The translations under genes and the position numbers were made by a program. 24,029 nucleotides of DNA from Clostridiales bacterium (GTDB taxonomy: Bacteria > Bacillota > Clostridia > Oscillospirales > Oscillospiraceae). A model generated the notes under the pieces. That model was not told where the DNA came from. It searched no databases and saw only the letters and a program-made list of their open reading frames with translations. The stretch is taken from contig SFLD01000049.1 of the NCBI GenBank assembly GCA_004553545.1, positions 1 through 24,029 of the forward strand. The letters are read 5' to 3'. This document shows, in pieces, positions 8,931-14,691 of this stretch (its first letter is position 1; the number at the start of each line of letters is the position of its first letter).

Positions 8931-9155
8931 GAAAAGCAGATCGATGGGGAGTGGATGGGCCTGATCCAATATAACCAGCGGGAAATGACGGAACCATCAT
9001 ACGACCTGTGGCCGGGGGAAAGCGCGGAATATGAAACGGAATGGGGCGACCTGGAGGAAGGCGAGTATCGCTATGTGGTCCCGTTCACCGTGATTGAGGA
9101 CGAAGACGAGGCCCCCGGACAGCGTTACTGTACCGTGGCACGGTTTACGATCTAA
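8931..9155 (+). pseudogene. C-terminal remnant of a surface/Ig-like domain protein
   Basis: Between repeat copies B and C the frame ending at TAA 9155 reads as real protein for about 70 residues: MGLIQYNQREMTEPSYDLWP, then GESAEYETEWGDLEEGEYRYVVPFTVIEDEDEAPGQRYCTVARFTI. The pattern (PGES, W-x-x-L-x-x-G-x-Y-R, C-terminal V-A-R-F-T-I) resembles the last strands of an immunoglobulin-like domain found in secreted proteins of Clostridia. That likeness is from memory and not searched. The upstream part of the open frame is translated repeat B, so the original N-terminus was lost. The ATG at 8955 has no clear ribosome site. It is best read as a gene remnant cut off by the repeat. Confidence 0.5.
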
Positions 9156-9210
9156 TGAGCGGTCATAGCGGCAAGCAGATCATGGCGAAGGCCAGCCGAC
9201 GCCCCCCGAT

Positions 9211-9443
9211 ATCACGATAGACCGGTAGGGGCGGGGCTCTGTCCCCGCCCGTTGTTTTGGGGTCGATGGACATTTTGTAGGGGCCGACCTATGTGTCGGC
9301 CCGTGCGCGGGTCCCGCGCAAAGGCGTGTCCGGGCGGACACATAGGTCCGCCCCTACGCGGTTACAGGAAGCGTTCCAGAACTAACGAAAATTGGCGCGG
9401 AACAGGGGCTTTGCGGGGCGGGGCGGAGCCCGCCCCCTACAGG
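9211..9443 (+). repeat. Composite GTAGGGGC repeat, copy C (233 bp)
   Basis: This is the second direct copy of the composite repeat. Its first ~95 bp and last ~70 bp are close to copy B and its centre is diverged, yet the length is the same. The central blocks keep dyad symmetry although their bases differ, which suggests selection on the fold. Confidence 0.85.
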
Positions 9444-9756
9444 CGCAACGCAAGTGGTGCGCAGCACCAGGCCGATGTGGGCATCGGCCCCTACGGGACG
9501 AAACGGAAGCCTGTTGCGACTGCCCAGGGCAGCGCTCTGAGCGCGGAAAGAGAAGCTGGTCAAATTCAGGTTTTGCCCGACGACTGAGTTGTGCAGCACG
9601 GGGTACGGGGTTCGGAGGTTTGATAGGCACCCCACCCGTGCTCACGTAGAAGCTGCGTCCACTGAGCAGAACGGTTTAGCGCCGCGTCCCGCTGCGCGGC
9701 AGGGCGCGTCCCGCGCCCGTAACTGCGCAGCGAAAAGCGTTTTTTCTTTTGACGGC
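9444..9756. other. Gene-free stretch with repeat debris
   Basis: No convincing gene. It contains a further GGCCGATG...CATCGGCCCCTACGGG unit near 9470-9498 and GC-rich short inverted repeats around 9680-9740. Open frames on both strands have low-complexity composition and no ribosome sites. Confidence 0.4.
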
Positions 9757-9804
9757 TCCACCCCCATTTTCTTTTTGGCGCGCCAAAAAGAAAATGGGGG
9801 TGGA
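9757..9804. repeat. 48-bp perfect palindrome
   Basis: Twenty-four bases (TCCACCCCCATTTTC, then TTTTTGGCG) are followed directly by their exact reverse complement, with no spacer. The centre is GGCGCGCC flanked by TTTTT and AAAAA. No gene overlaps it. Confidence 0.95.
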
Positions 9805-9901
9805 AAGCCATCGATCTTCATCGATACCCCCGGCCGGTCGGTCGGGCCGCCGAGGTCGTCGGCCCCTACAGGTGCAACGAGAGGAGTGCTCAGCCGCGGC
9901 A

Positions 9902-9966
9902 CGCCGTACCTAGGGCATGGCCTCCGCCGACCAAATTCCGTCCCGAAATTTGGGGCGTCGGTCAAG
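9902..9966 (-). repeat. 65-bp repeat, copy 2 (inverted)
   Basis: This is the inverted, nearly identical copy of 1823-1887 and includes the same CCAAATT/AATTTGG hairpin. It lies just before the terminator of the ABC ATPase gene. Confidence 0.85.
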
Positions 9967-10001
9967 TCATCATGCCCTACGGGAGGCCCCCGGGCGGGGA
10001 C

Positions 10002-10038
10002 AAAAGGAAGCGGCCCCCGCTTGGCGGGGGCCGCTTCC
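10002..10038 (-). terminator. Rho-independent terminator of the ABC ATPase gene
   Basis: A perfect 15-bp stem (GGAAGCGGCCCCCGC and complement) with a 3-nt loop is followed on the minus strand by TTTTG. Confidence 0.92.
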
Positions 10039-10045
10039 TTTTTTC

Positions 10046-11215
10046 TCAGATGAGGTTATTCTCCGTCTCAGAATCAAAAAGCTGAACAAGCTTGGGATCA
10101 AAGCTGAACTTCAGCGTGGACCCTCTGGGGTAGGCCCCGGTGTCGATGCAGGCGGTGGGCACCACAGCCACCACCTCCTGCCCGCCTGCCAGCAGGTGCA
10201 GGTGCAGCTCGCTGCCCATCAGCTCGCTGACGTCCACCTTGGCGTCGGCCCCGGTCTCATAGCCCACGGTGACGTGGACGGGCCGGACACCGGCGGTGAC
10301 GGTCATGCTGCCGACGCCCGCGGCCTTGAGAGCCTCGTTCTGCCCGTCAGTCAGGGGCAGGGCATGACCCAGGATCTCCACGCTATACTTCCCGCCGTCC
10401 TCCGTCAGCTTGGCGCCGGGGAAGAAGTTCATCTGGGGCGTGCCGATGAAGCCCGCCACAAAGAGATTCGCCGGGTGGTTGAAGACCTCCTGGGGGGTGC
10501 CGGTCTGCTGGATGACGCCGTCCTTCATGATGACGATGCGGTCGCCCAGGGTCATGGCCTCCACCTGGTCGTGGGTGACGTAGACGAAGGTGGTGTCGAT
10601 CTTCTCCCGGAGTTTGATGATCTCCGAGCGCATCTGGTTGCGGAGCTTGGCGTCCAGGTTGGAGAGGGGCTCATCCATCAGGAAGACCTTGGGGTTCCGG
10701 ACGATGGCCCGGCCGATGGCCACCCGCTGGCGCTGGCCGCCGGAGAGGGCCTTTGGCCGCCGGTCCAGGTACTGGGTGATGTCCAGGATCTCCGCGGCCT
10801 CCCGCACCTTGCGGTCGATCTCCTCCTTGGGGGCCTTCTTCAGCTTCAGGGAGAAGGCCATGTTCTCATAGACGGTCATGTGGGGGTAGAGGGCGTAGTT
10901 CTGGAAGACCATGGCGATGTCTCGGTCCTTGGGGGGCACGTCGTTCATCACCTTGCCGTCGATGGTCAGCTCGCCGCCGCTGATCTCCTCCAGTCCCGCG
11001 ATCATCCGCAGGGTGGTGGACTTGCCGCAGCCGGAGGGACCCACGAGAACGATGAACTCCCGGTCCGCGATCTCCAGGTTGAAGTCGTCCACTGCCAGGA
11101 CGCCCTCCTCCGTGACCTTCAGCCGCTGCGCGGGGGCTTCCTCGCCCTTCTTTTTCTTCTTTTTCTCGGTGTTGGGATAGACCTTCTTGATGTGCTTCAG
11201 GGATACTGCTGCCAT
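10046..11215 (-). CDS. msmX: Sugar ABC transporter ATPase, MsmX/UgpC type
   Basis: This 389-residue cytoplasmic ATPase powers carbohydrate import and belongs to the group in which one ATPase can serve several sugar permeases. Walker A is GPSGCGKST (residues 59-67), Q-loop Q105, signature LSGGQ (157-161), Walker B VFLMDE (177-182) and the switch histidine H215 (YVTHDQ). Residues from ~235 on (PANLFVAGFIGTPQMNF and beyond) form the regulatory MalK-type TOBE region. An unusual lysine-rich insert (TEKKKKKKGEEAPAQRLKVTEEG, ~17-39) separates the first strand from the Walker region. No permease or binding protein is next to it, as expected of a shared ATPase. The ribosome site before ATG 11215 is weak. 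Its promoter overlaps a LacI-type operator, so sugar control is likely. The symbol is by family, not proven orthology. Confidence 0.9.
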   Translation of the reverse strand: MAAVSLKHIKKVYPNTEKKKKKKGEEAPAQRLKVTEEGVLAVDDFNLEIADREFIVLVGPSGCGKSTTLRMIAGLEEISGGELTIDGKVMNDVPPKDRDIAMVFQNYALYPHMTVYENMAFSLKLKKAPKEEIDRKVREAAEILDITQYLDRRPKALSGGQRQRVAIGRAIVRNPKVFLMDEPLSNLDAKLRNQMRSEIIKLREKIDTTFVYVTHDQVEAMTLGDRIVIMKDGVIQQTGTPQEVFNHPANLFVAGFIGTPQMNFFPGAKLTEDGGKYSVEILGHALPLTDGQNEALKAAGVGSMTVTAGVRPVHVTVGYETGADAKVDVSELMGSELHLHLLAGGQEVVAVVPTACIDTGAYPRGSTLKFSFDPKLVQLFDSETENNLI

Positions 11216-11408
11216 GTGCGCTGCTCTGACGGCCCCGCCTCCGCGCGGGCCGCCTTACGGCCGGGCAACGCCCGCGCCGCTTTCACGGCAGGTCTCCACA
11301 CTGCCGCGCCGTTGAGCCAACGGGGGTACCCATCCTTTCTTTCCCGCTCCGGCGCGATCAAGTGGAGTCGCGGCGGAGGGGCGGAATATCCCGGCGGAGC
11401 CGGGAAAC
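11216..11408 (-). other. Long 5' leader of the ABC ATPase gene
   Basis: About 190 nt separate the operator from the start codon. The leader is GC-rich and contains an AAAGAAAGG-preceded ATG opening a 16-codon frame (MGTPVGSTARQCGDLP), perhaps a leader peptide. No riboswitch class was recognised. Confidence 0.3.
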
Positions 11409-11424
11409 GGGCAAACGTTTGCCC
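11409..11424. promoter_or_regulatory. LacI-family operator, perfect 16-bp palindrome
   Basis: GGGCAAACGTTTGCCC is a perfect palindrome with the central CG step typical of LacI/CcpA-family operators. It begins 7 bp beyond the -10 box and so covers the transcription start, a position for repression. Confidence 0.65.
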
Positions 11425-11430
11425 ACAAAT

Positions 11431-11459
11431 ATTCTAGCATGGCGGCAAGGAACTGTAAA
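11431..11459 (-). promoter_or_regulatory. Promoter of the ABC ATPase gene
   Basis: On the minus strand TTTACA (11454-11459) is 17 bp from TAGAAT (11431-11436), with TGC before the -10. Confidence 0.65.
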
Positions 11460-11510
11460 GCCGCCGGAAAGTAGAAGTTTTTCGGGACTTTTTGGGAGTT
11501 TTACCGGAGT

Positions 11511-12213
11511 TTATTCATTCGTCAGGATGATATCGTCTGCGATGAACCAGGTTCCGGATTCCGCAGCACAGAAATGAACGGTGAGAAATTGTACGTCGGT
11601 GATATCGATCTCAAAATCGACGGCAGTTGTTGTACGATCTCCCCTGGGGGTAATGGCCAGGAGATCATCTCCATCATAGAATTCCAGCCATCCGGAACCA
11701 ACGGATGCATTGAGATCGTACAGATTTCCACGAGCCATCGTATACTTTCCATTCAGCTCATAGCGTATCCAGGCTTCCTGATCTGTGCCGCAGATCTGAT
11801 AACAGTCTTCATGCTTCCAGCCGTCCACATCGGTGGCTTCAGAAGCGTAAGAGAACTTGTTCAATACCCCATCAATGGCATTTTTGTTGCTATAGACAGG
11901 CAGATCAAAGAGATTGACGGAGCGTTTTCTGGTCAGATCGGGTTTGCTTGTTTGGCTGGAGGCGCCTGCCGTATGATCCATGGGGATGGTTTCACGGTAA
12001 GTGCTGCCGCACTCGGAGCAGGTGAATTCCTGATATCCGTTGGAGGAGCTGGTTGCTGCTGTATAACCCGAAAGATAGTAGTGGTGGTCACAAACCTTTT
12101 CGGTTTTTGCCCCGCACCCATAAAGGGAGAACTGCTGCCAGCATGGCACAAAGGAGCAGGGGGCTGGGCCAGCGGGGGAAACGGGTGTGGCGTTTTATAG
12201 CGATACCTCTCAT
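11511..12213 (-). pseudogene. Lipoprotein with zinc-ribbon-like and NPCBM-like domains, signal peptide frameshifted
   Basis: The body (about 12125 to 11511) reads C-x-x-H...FTCSECGSTYRETIPMDHT, a small cysteine motif common in clostridial surface proteins. It is followed by a β-rich domain (WIRYELNGKYTMARGNLYDLN ... WFIADDIILTNE) resembling NPCBM carbohydrate-binding modules. Upstream, ATG 12213 opens MRGIAIKRHTRFPRWP then SPLLLCAMLAAVL, a good signal peptide, which runs into a stop one frame away. Removing one C from the CCC at 12125-12127 would join them as ...CAMLAAVLLYGCGAKTEK, giving a proper lipobox (LYGC). A single-base insertion is therefore inferred. As read, only a GTG-started fragment without a signal could be made. 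A promoter lies at 12246-12274. The NPCBM assignment is moderate. Confidence 0.7.
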
Positions 12214-12245
12214 CTCTTAATTTTGGGAATGGGTCCCTTCCTTTT

Positions 12246-12274
12246 AATATAACCCGTATATGGGCAATAGTCAA
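12246..12274 (-). promoter_or_regulatory. Promoter of the lipoprotein gene
   Basis: On the minus strand TTGACT (12269-12274) is 17 bp from TATATT (12246-12251), about 33 bp before the ATG at 12213. Confidence 0.65.
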
Positions 12275-12323
12275 TAAAAGGATATGCTAATACGATGATG
12301 CCAGACCCTGGGGAGGGATGCAT

Positions 12324-12542
12324 GTGATCGTATATGACAAGCTGTGGGAGACCATGAGAAAGCGGGGCATCTCGCAGTACAAGCTGATGAAGGACTACCA
12401 CGTCAGCAGCGGCCAGCTGGACCGGCTCCGGAAGAACGAAAATATCAGCACCTACACCATCGACCAGCTCTGCAGCATCCTGCACTGCCGCATCGAGGAC
12501 ATCGCGGAATACCGGGAACAGAAAACCCCGCCGGACGCCTGA
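12324..12542 (+). CDS. Small Cro/C1-type HTH regulator (YozG-like)
   Basis: A 72-residue protein that is almost wholly one Cro/C1-type helix-turn-helix: DKLWETMRKRGISQYKLMKDYHVSSGQLDRLRKNENISTYTIDQLCSILHCRIEDIAEY. The start is placed at GTG 12324 because GGAGGG (12312-12317) is six bases away; the ATG at 12318 would abut that site. It resembles the second HTH protein at 21972 in size and in the ending (CSILHCRIEDIAEY versus CAALHCQPGDILEY), so both belong to one subfamily. That other copy is paired with DUF2975, while this one has no partner on its strand. It is divergent from the lipoprotein gene, and its stop lies inside a terminator hairpin shared with the facing membrane-protein gene. Its target is unknown. 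Confidence 0.85.
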   Translation: MIVYDKLWETMRKRGISQYKLMKDYHVSSGQLDRLRKNENISTYTIDQLCSILHCRIEDIAEYREQKTPPDA

Positions 12543-12555
12543 GCGCCCGGCGGGG
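12522..12555 (-). terminator. Terminator between convergent genes
   Basis: CCCCGCCGGACGC (12526-12538) pairs with GCGCCCGGCGGGG (12543-12555) with one mismatch around CTGA. The T-run is on the minus strand, so it mainly ends the membrane-protein gene. It contains the stop codon of the HTH gene. Confidence 0.8.
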
Positions 12556-12569
12556 TCTCGCCTTCCATT

Positions 12570-13499
12570 TTACCTTTCCGCATGGGATTCCCGGGGTGCC
12601 CGGAACAGCACCAGCGCCAGCGCCAGGAAGAGCGCCGTCCCCAGGGCGATCTGAAGGGGGTAGCGGGGCAGGCGCTCCGCCGGCAGCAGCATGGGCAGGA
12701 TGGCCAGGGCCCCCGCCGGGGGCACGTACATCCCCAGGGAGCGGAGGATGGCGATCATGGCTGCTGCCGCCAGCAGCGCTGCCAGGGTCAGGGGCAGGCC
12801 CAGAGCCCCCTGGAGGAGAAGGCGGCTCGCCGTCCCCGCCAGGGCGCAGAGAAAGATGGCCGCCCCCGCCCGGAAGGGCCGCTTCCGGGCCGCCGCCGTG
12901 GGGGAGGAGAACTCCGTGAAGGCCACCAGCAGCGGCGGCGCCACGGCGAAGCGGCAGTCCAGCGCCAGCGCTGCCCAGATCACCGGGGCCGCCAGCGCCA
13001 GCCGGAGCCCGGCGGCCCGCCAGTCCTCCGCCGTGGGGCGGACGGGGGAGAAGCGGAGCTCCTCCCGGAGCCCCAGCCGCTCCAGCCCCCAGTGGCAGAG
13101 GAGGATGAGGCCCGTCAGCAGAAAGGCCGCGGCGGGGTAGACCCAGCTCTCCGTCCCCAGCAGCACCGGCAGGGCGATGGCGGAGATCATGGGTGCGAAG
13201 CGGGTGCCGGAGAGCAGGAAGACGACCTGCGCCAGGCCGTAGGCCAGGGTCAGCCGTCCCCAGACCGGCAGCGGAACGAAACGGACCAGCAGCACGCCCA
13301 GAACGGCGCAGAGGGTCACCGTCACCAGCATCCGGACCCGGTCCGTCCGCCAGGCCAGCCTCGGCGAGAGAAAGGCCCCCACCGCGATGGCCGTGATCTC
13401 CGGGAAGATGATCTCACTCTGGCCGGTAAGCTCCGCTGCGCCCACCATCGCCGCCACGATGGCCAGGACCAAACCATCCGAGAGCAGCTGTTTTCTCAT
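12570..13499 (-). CDS. Polytopic membrane protein, function unknown (HPP-like?)
   Basis: 309 residues from ATG 13499, preceded by AGGAGGGGG. About nine hydrophobic segments span the protein, for example LVLAIVAAMVGAAEL, MLVTVTLCAVLGVLLV, LALAAPVIWAALAL, AAIFLCALAGTASRLLLQ and LQIALGTALFLALALVLF. The second half has an HPP-family flavour (FTEFSSPTAAARKRPFRAGAAI and MYVPPAGALAILPMLLP), but the family is not certain and no substrate can be given. It lies only ~30 bp behind the original terminator of the tRNA operon, so there is little room for a promoter of its own. It may have depended on read-through, which the integrated element now interrupts. The frame is intact. Confidence 0.75.
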   Translation of the reverse strand: MRKQLLSDGLVLAIVAAMVGAAELTGQSEIIFPEITAIAVGAFLSPRLAWRTDRVRMLVTVTLCAVLGVLLVRFVPLPVWGRLTLAYGLAQVVFLLSGTRFAPMISAIALPVLLGTESWVYPAAAFLLTGLILLCHWGLERLGLREELRFSPVRPTAEDWRAAGLRLALAAPVIWAALALDCRFAVAPPLLVAFTEFSSPTAAARKRPFRAGAAIFLCALAGTASRLLLQGALGLPLTLAALLAAAAMIAILRSLGMYVPPAGALAILPMLLPAERLPRYPLQIALGTALFLALALVLFRAPRESHAER

Positions 13500-13530
13500 G
13501 GGCCCCCTCCTGTTCAGAAAAGTGGGATAA

Positions 13531-13561
13531 AAAAGCTCCGCCCTGCGAAGCAGGACGGAGC
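13531..13561 (-). terminator. Original terminator of the tRNA operon
   Basis: Directly after the stranded tRNA-Leu 3' end, the minus strand carries GCTCCGTCCTGC / GCAGGGCGGAGC (one mismatch, tight loop) followed by TTTTTTA. Its position immediately behind CCA shows it ended the tRNA transcript before the element inserted. Confidence 0.85.
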
Positions 13562-13619
13562 TTGGTGCGCGAGGCGGGACTTGAACCCGCACGTCCGTAA
13601 GGGACACTAGAACCTGAAT
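13562..13619 (-). other. attL: 58-bp direct repeat = 3' half of tRNA-Leu(CAG)
   Basis: Identical over 58 bp to 17134-17191. It contains the anticodon loop, variable arm, T arm, 3' acceptor strand and CCA of a tRNA-Leu but no 5' half. This is the chromosomal 3' piece displaced when the element entered. The repeat ends one base past the 7-nt anticodon loop (minus strand TTCAGGT). An inverted repeat CCTGAATgcccATTCAGG (13613-13630) spans its inner edge. Confidence 0.95.
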
Positions 13620-13761
13620 GCCCATTCAGGAACGGCACCAAGAAGAATCAAACGTCCTGCAATACCCTGGAATGTCTTGTGATCTCAACGATTTCCGGCG
13701 TTTCCGTCCTGGAAGCTGTCGGAAGCCCTGAAATCACAAAAATCGTAAAATCCGCTCAAGT

Positions 13762-13780
13762 GGTAGAAAAGTGGTAGAAA
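13762..13780 (+). other. Left integrase arm-type sites
   Basis: GGTAGAAA occurs at 13762-13769 and 13773-13780, an 11-bp period (one helical turn). The same pair with the same period lies at 17013-17031 at the other end. Paired direct repeats inside both ends are the hallmark of the arm sites bound by the N-terminal domain of Tn916/lambda-type integrases. Confidence 0.7.
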
Positions 13781-13809
13781 TCAGACCTGCCGTTATCGTT
13801 TGGAATCGT

Positions 13810-13842
13810 GGCACCGTGCCGAAAAGAAACCGGCACGGTGCC
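13810..13842. other. 12-bp perfect hairpin
   Basis: GGCACCGTGCCG (13810-13821) faces its exact complement (13831-13842) over a 9-nt A-rich loop and is followed by GCTCTTTT. It could be a terminator on the plus strand or a structured single-strand initiation site. No gene ends just before it on the plus strand. Confidence 0.45.
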
Positions 13843-14122
13843 GCTCTTTTCGGAGCGGTCCCGTTCGGAGCGGAAGCCCCCGCAAGGAGATGCGAGAGGG
13901 CGCCGTGCTTCGCACCGGCTGCGACGCCAGGAGCAACGGGGCGAAGCTCGCCCCGGCTCGCATCCTCCCGGCAGGTCCGGCGAGCCTCGCAGAGACCCCC
14001 GTCCCGCCCGGCAGAGACTCCCGCAAGCGGAAGGGTATCGAGCGCAGCAATCGCCCGGCCTTGCGGAATGGCCACTTTCCCAAACCGGAAAACGGTAGCA
14101 GCAGACGCACCAGGCAGCGGTC

Positions 14123-14143
14123 GGAGTAACTCCAAAGTACTCC
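14123..14143. promoter_or_regulatory. Candidate operator upstream of the RHH gene
   Basis: GGAGTA (14123-14128) and TACTCC (14138-14143) form an inverted repeat directly upstream of the -35 box; ACTCC is also directly repeated 10 bp apart. RHH proteins bind such short repeats, so autoregulation is plausible. Confidence 0.4.
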
Positions 14144-14172
14144 TTGACATCGTGTGTCCTCTGATGTATTCT
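14144..14172 (+). promoter_or_regulatory. Promoter of the element's gene block
   Basis: TTGACA (14144-14149), 17 bp, TATTCT (14167-14172): close to a consensus vegetative promoter, 22 bp before the RHH start. Confidence 0.75.
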
Positions 14173-14194
14173 AGTGGCGAAGGAGGTGAGAGAT

Positions 14195-14449
14195 ATGCCA
14201 TCCGATAAGAAGCGCATCAACCTGACGATACCGGACAACATCTATCAGCAGTTGCAGACCTTCAAGGCTGACAACGGTATCACCAATGATGCCACCGCTT
14301 GCCTTCAGCTCATTGTCCAGCAGCTCAAAGCTCAGGAGAACGAAAAGCTCATCCGCAGGCTCATCAACGGAACATCCATTGAGCAGCTGCGCCAGCTCAA
14401 CAGCGAGGGAATCGCCCTCTTGGAGCAGGAGCGGAAAAAGCTGACCTGA
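14195..14449 (+). CDS. Ribbon-helix-helix DNA-binding protein of the element
   Basis: 84 residues from ATG 14195, with AGGAGGTG seven bases upstream; the longer frame from GTG 14174 includes the promoter -10 and is rejected. Residues 3-~45 (DKKRINLTIPDNIYQQLQTFKADNGITNDATACLQLIVQQLK) fit the RHH/CopG fold: a short basic strand, then two helices. The rest is a charged helix (EQLRQLNSEGIALLEQERKKL). CopG-like proteins repress rep genes and their own promoters in small plasmids. Its place upstream of the origin and rep, behind a strong promoter with a neighbouring inverted repeat, suggests copy-number or excision control. That function is inferred from position and fold. Confidence 0.8.
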   Translation: MPSDKKRINLTIPDNIYQQLQTFKADNGITNDATACLQLIVQQLKAQENEKLIRRLINGTSIEQLRQLNSEGIALLEQERKKLT

Positions 14450-14502
14450 GCGGTTGCCCAGCGCCCTGCGCTGCGGAGGCGTTCGCCCCGCAAAGCGGGG
14501 CC

Positions 14503-14530
14503 GCACAGGGGCTAGTATTACCCCCTGTGC
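14503..14530 (+). other. CRESS-type replication origin: stem-loop with TAGTATTAC
   Basis: GCACAGGGG (14503-14511) pairs perfectly with CCCCTGTGC (14522-14530). The 10-nt loop is C plus TAGTATTAC (14513-14521). TAGTATTAC is the nonanucleotide nicked by Rep in circoviruses (TAATATTAC in geminiviruses), normally displayed in just such a loop. It lies 162 bp before rep on the same strand, the arrangement known from circoviruses. Expected nick: TAGTATT/AC. Confidence 0.9.
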
Positions 14531-14534
14531 AACG

Positions 14535-14627
14535 AAGTGTACTGAGTACACTTTGTTCCCATCCCTATCCACTCATGAATCATCTGAAATGTATTGAGTG
14601 AGTTGCCCCCTCGATAAGTGTAAGTGT
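14535..14627 (+). other. Rep-binding iterons (AAGTGT)
   Basis: Five bases after the stem-loop is a perfect 19-bp palindrome, AAGTGTACT-G-AGTACACTT (14535-14553). Its arms carry AAGTGT in both directions. AAGTGT then occurs twice in tandem at 14616-14627. Hexamer iterons next to the origin hairpin are the Rep recognition sites in CRESS viruses. Confidence 0.7.
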
Positions 14628-14691
14628 TTGATTTGGGGAATTTGTTATGTGAAAGAAAGGAGATGATTCGACAGACACGAAAGGAGTTTCT

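Larger units (their letters stand above)
13620..14140. other. Left non-coding part of the element
   Basis: No convincing gene is seen; overlapping frames on both strands lack ribosome sites and protein-like composition. It holds the arm-type repeats, a 12-bp perfect hairpin at 13810-13842, a direct repeat TTCGGAGCGG (twice, about 13849-13873) and a short GGGGCGA/TCGCCCC dyad near 13938-13954. The space could serve replication (for example a complementary-strand origin); that is speculation. Confidence 0.5.

Noticed and set aside
9917..11437. Long plus-strand frame opposite the ABC ATPase gene
   Set aside because: It is the antisense shadow of a clear gene with Walker motifs, is rich in Gly/Val/Leu/Asp/His as expected from GC-biased third positions, and has no ribosome site.
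1451..13755. A shared short string AAATCGTAAAATC near 1466 and 13742
   Set aside because: Only 13 bases, AT-rich, no common context with the IS or the element; probably chance.
13734..14201. Overlapping frames on both strands in the left arm of the element (possible capsid or cargo gene)
   Set aside because: None has a ribosome site, a recognisable fold or believable composition; hence no capsid gene is claimed.
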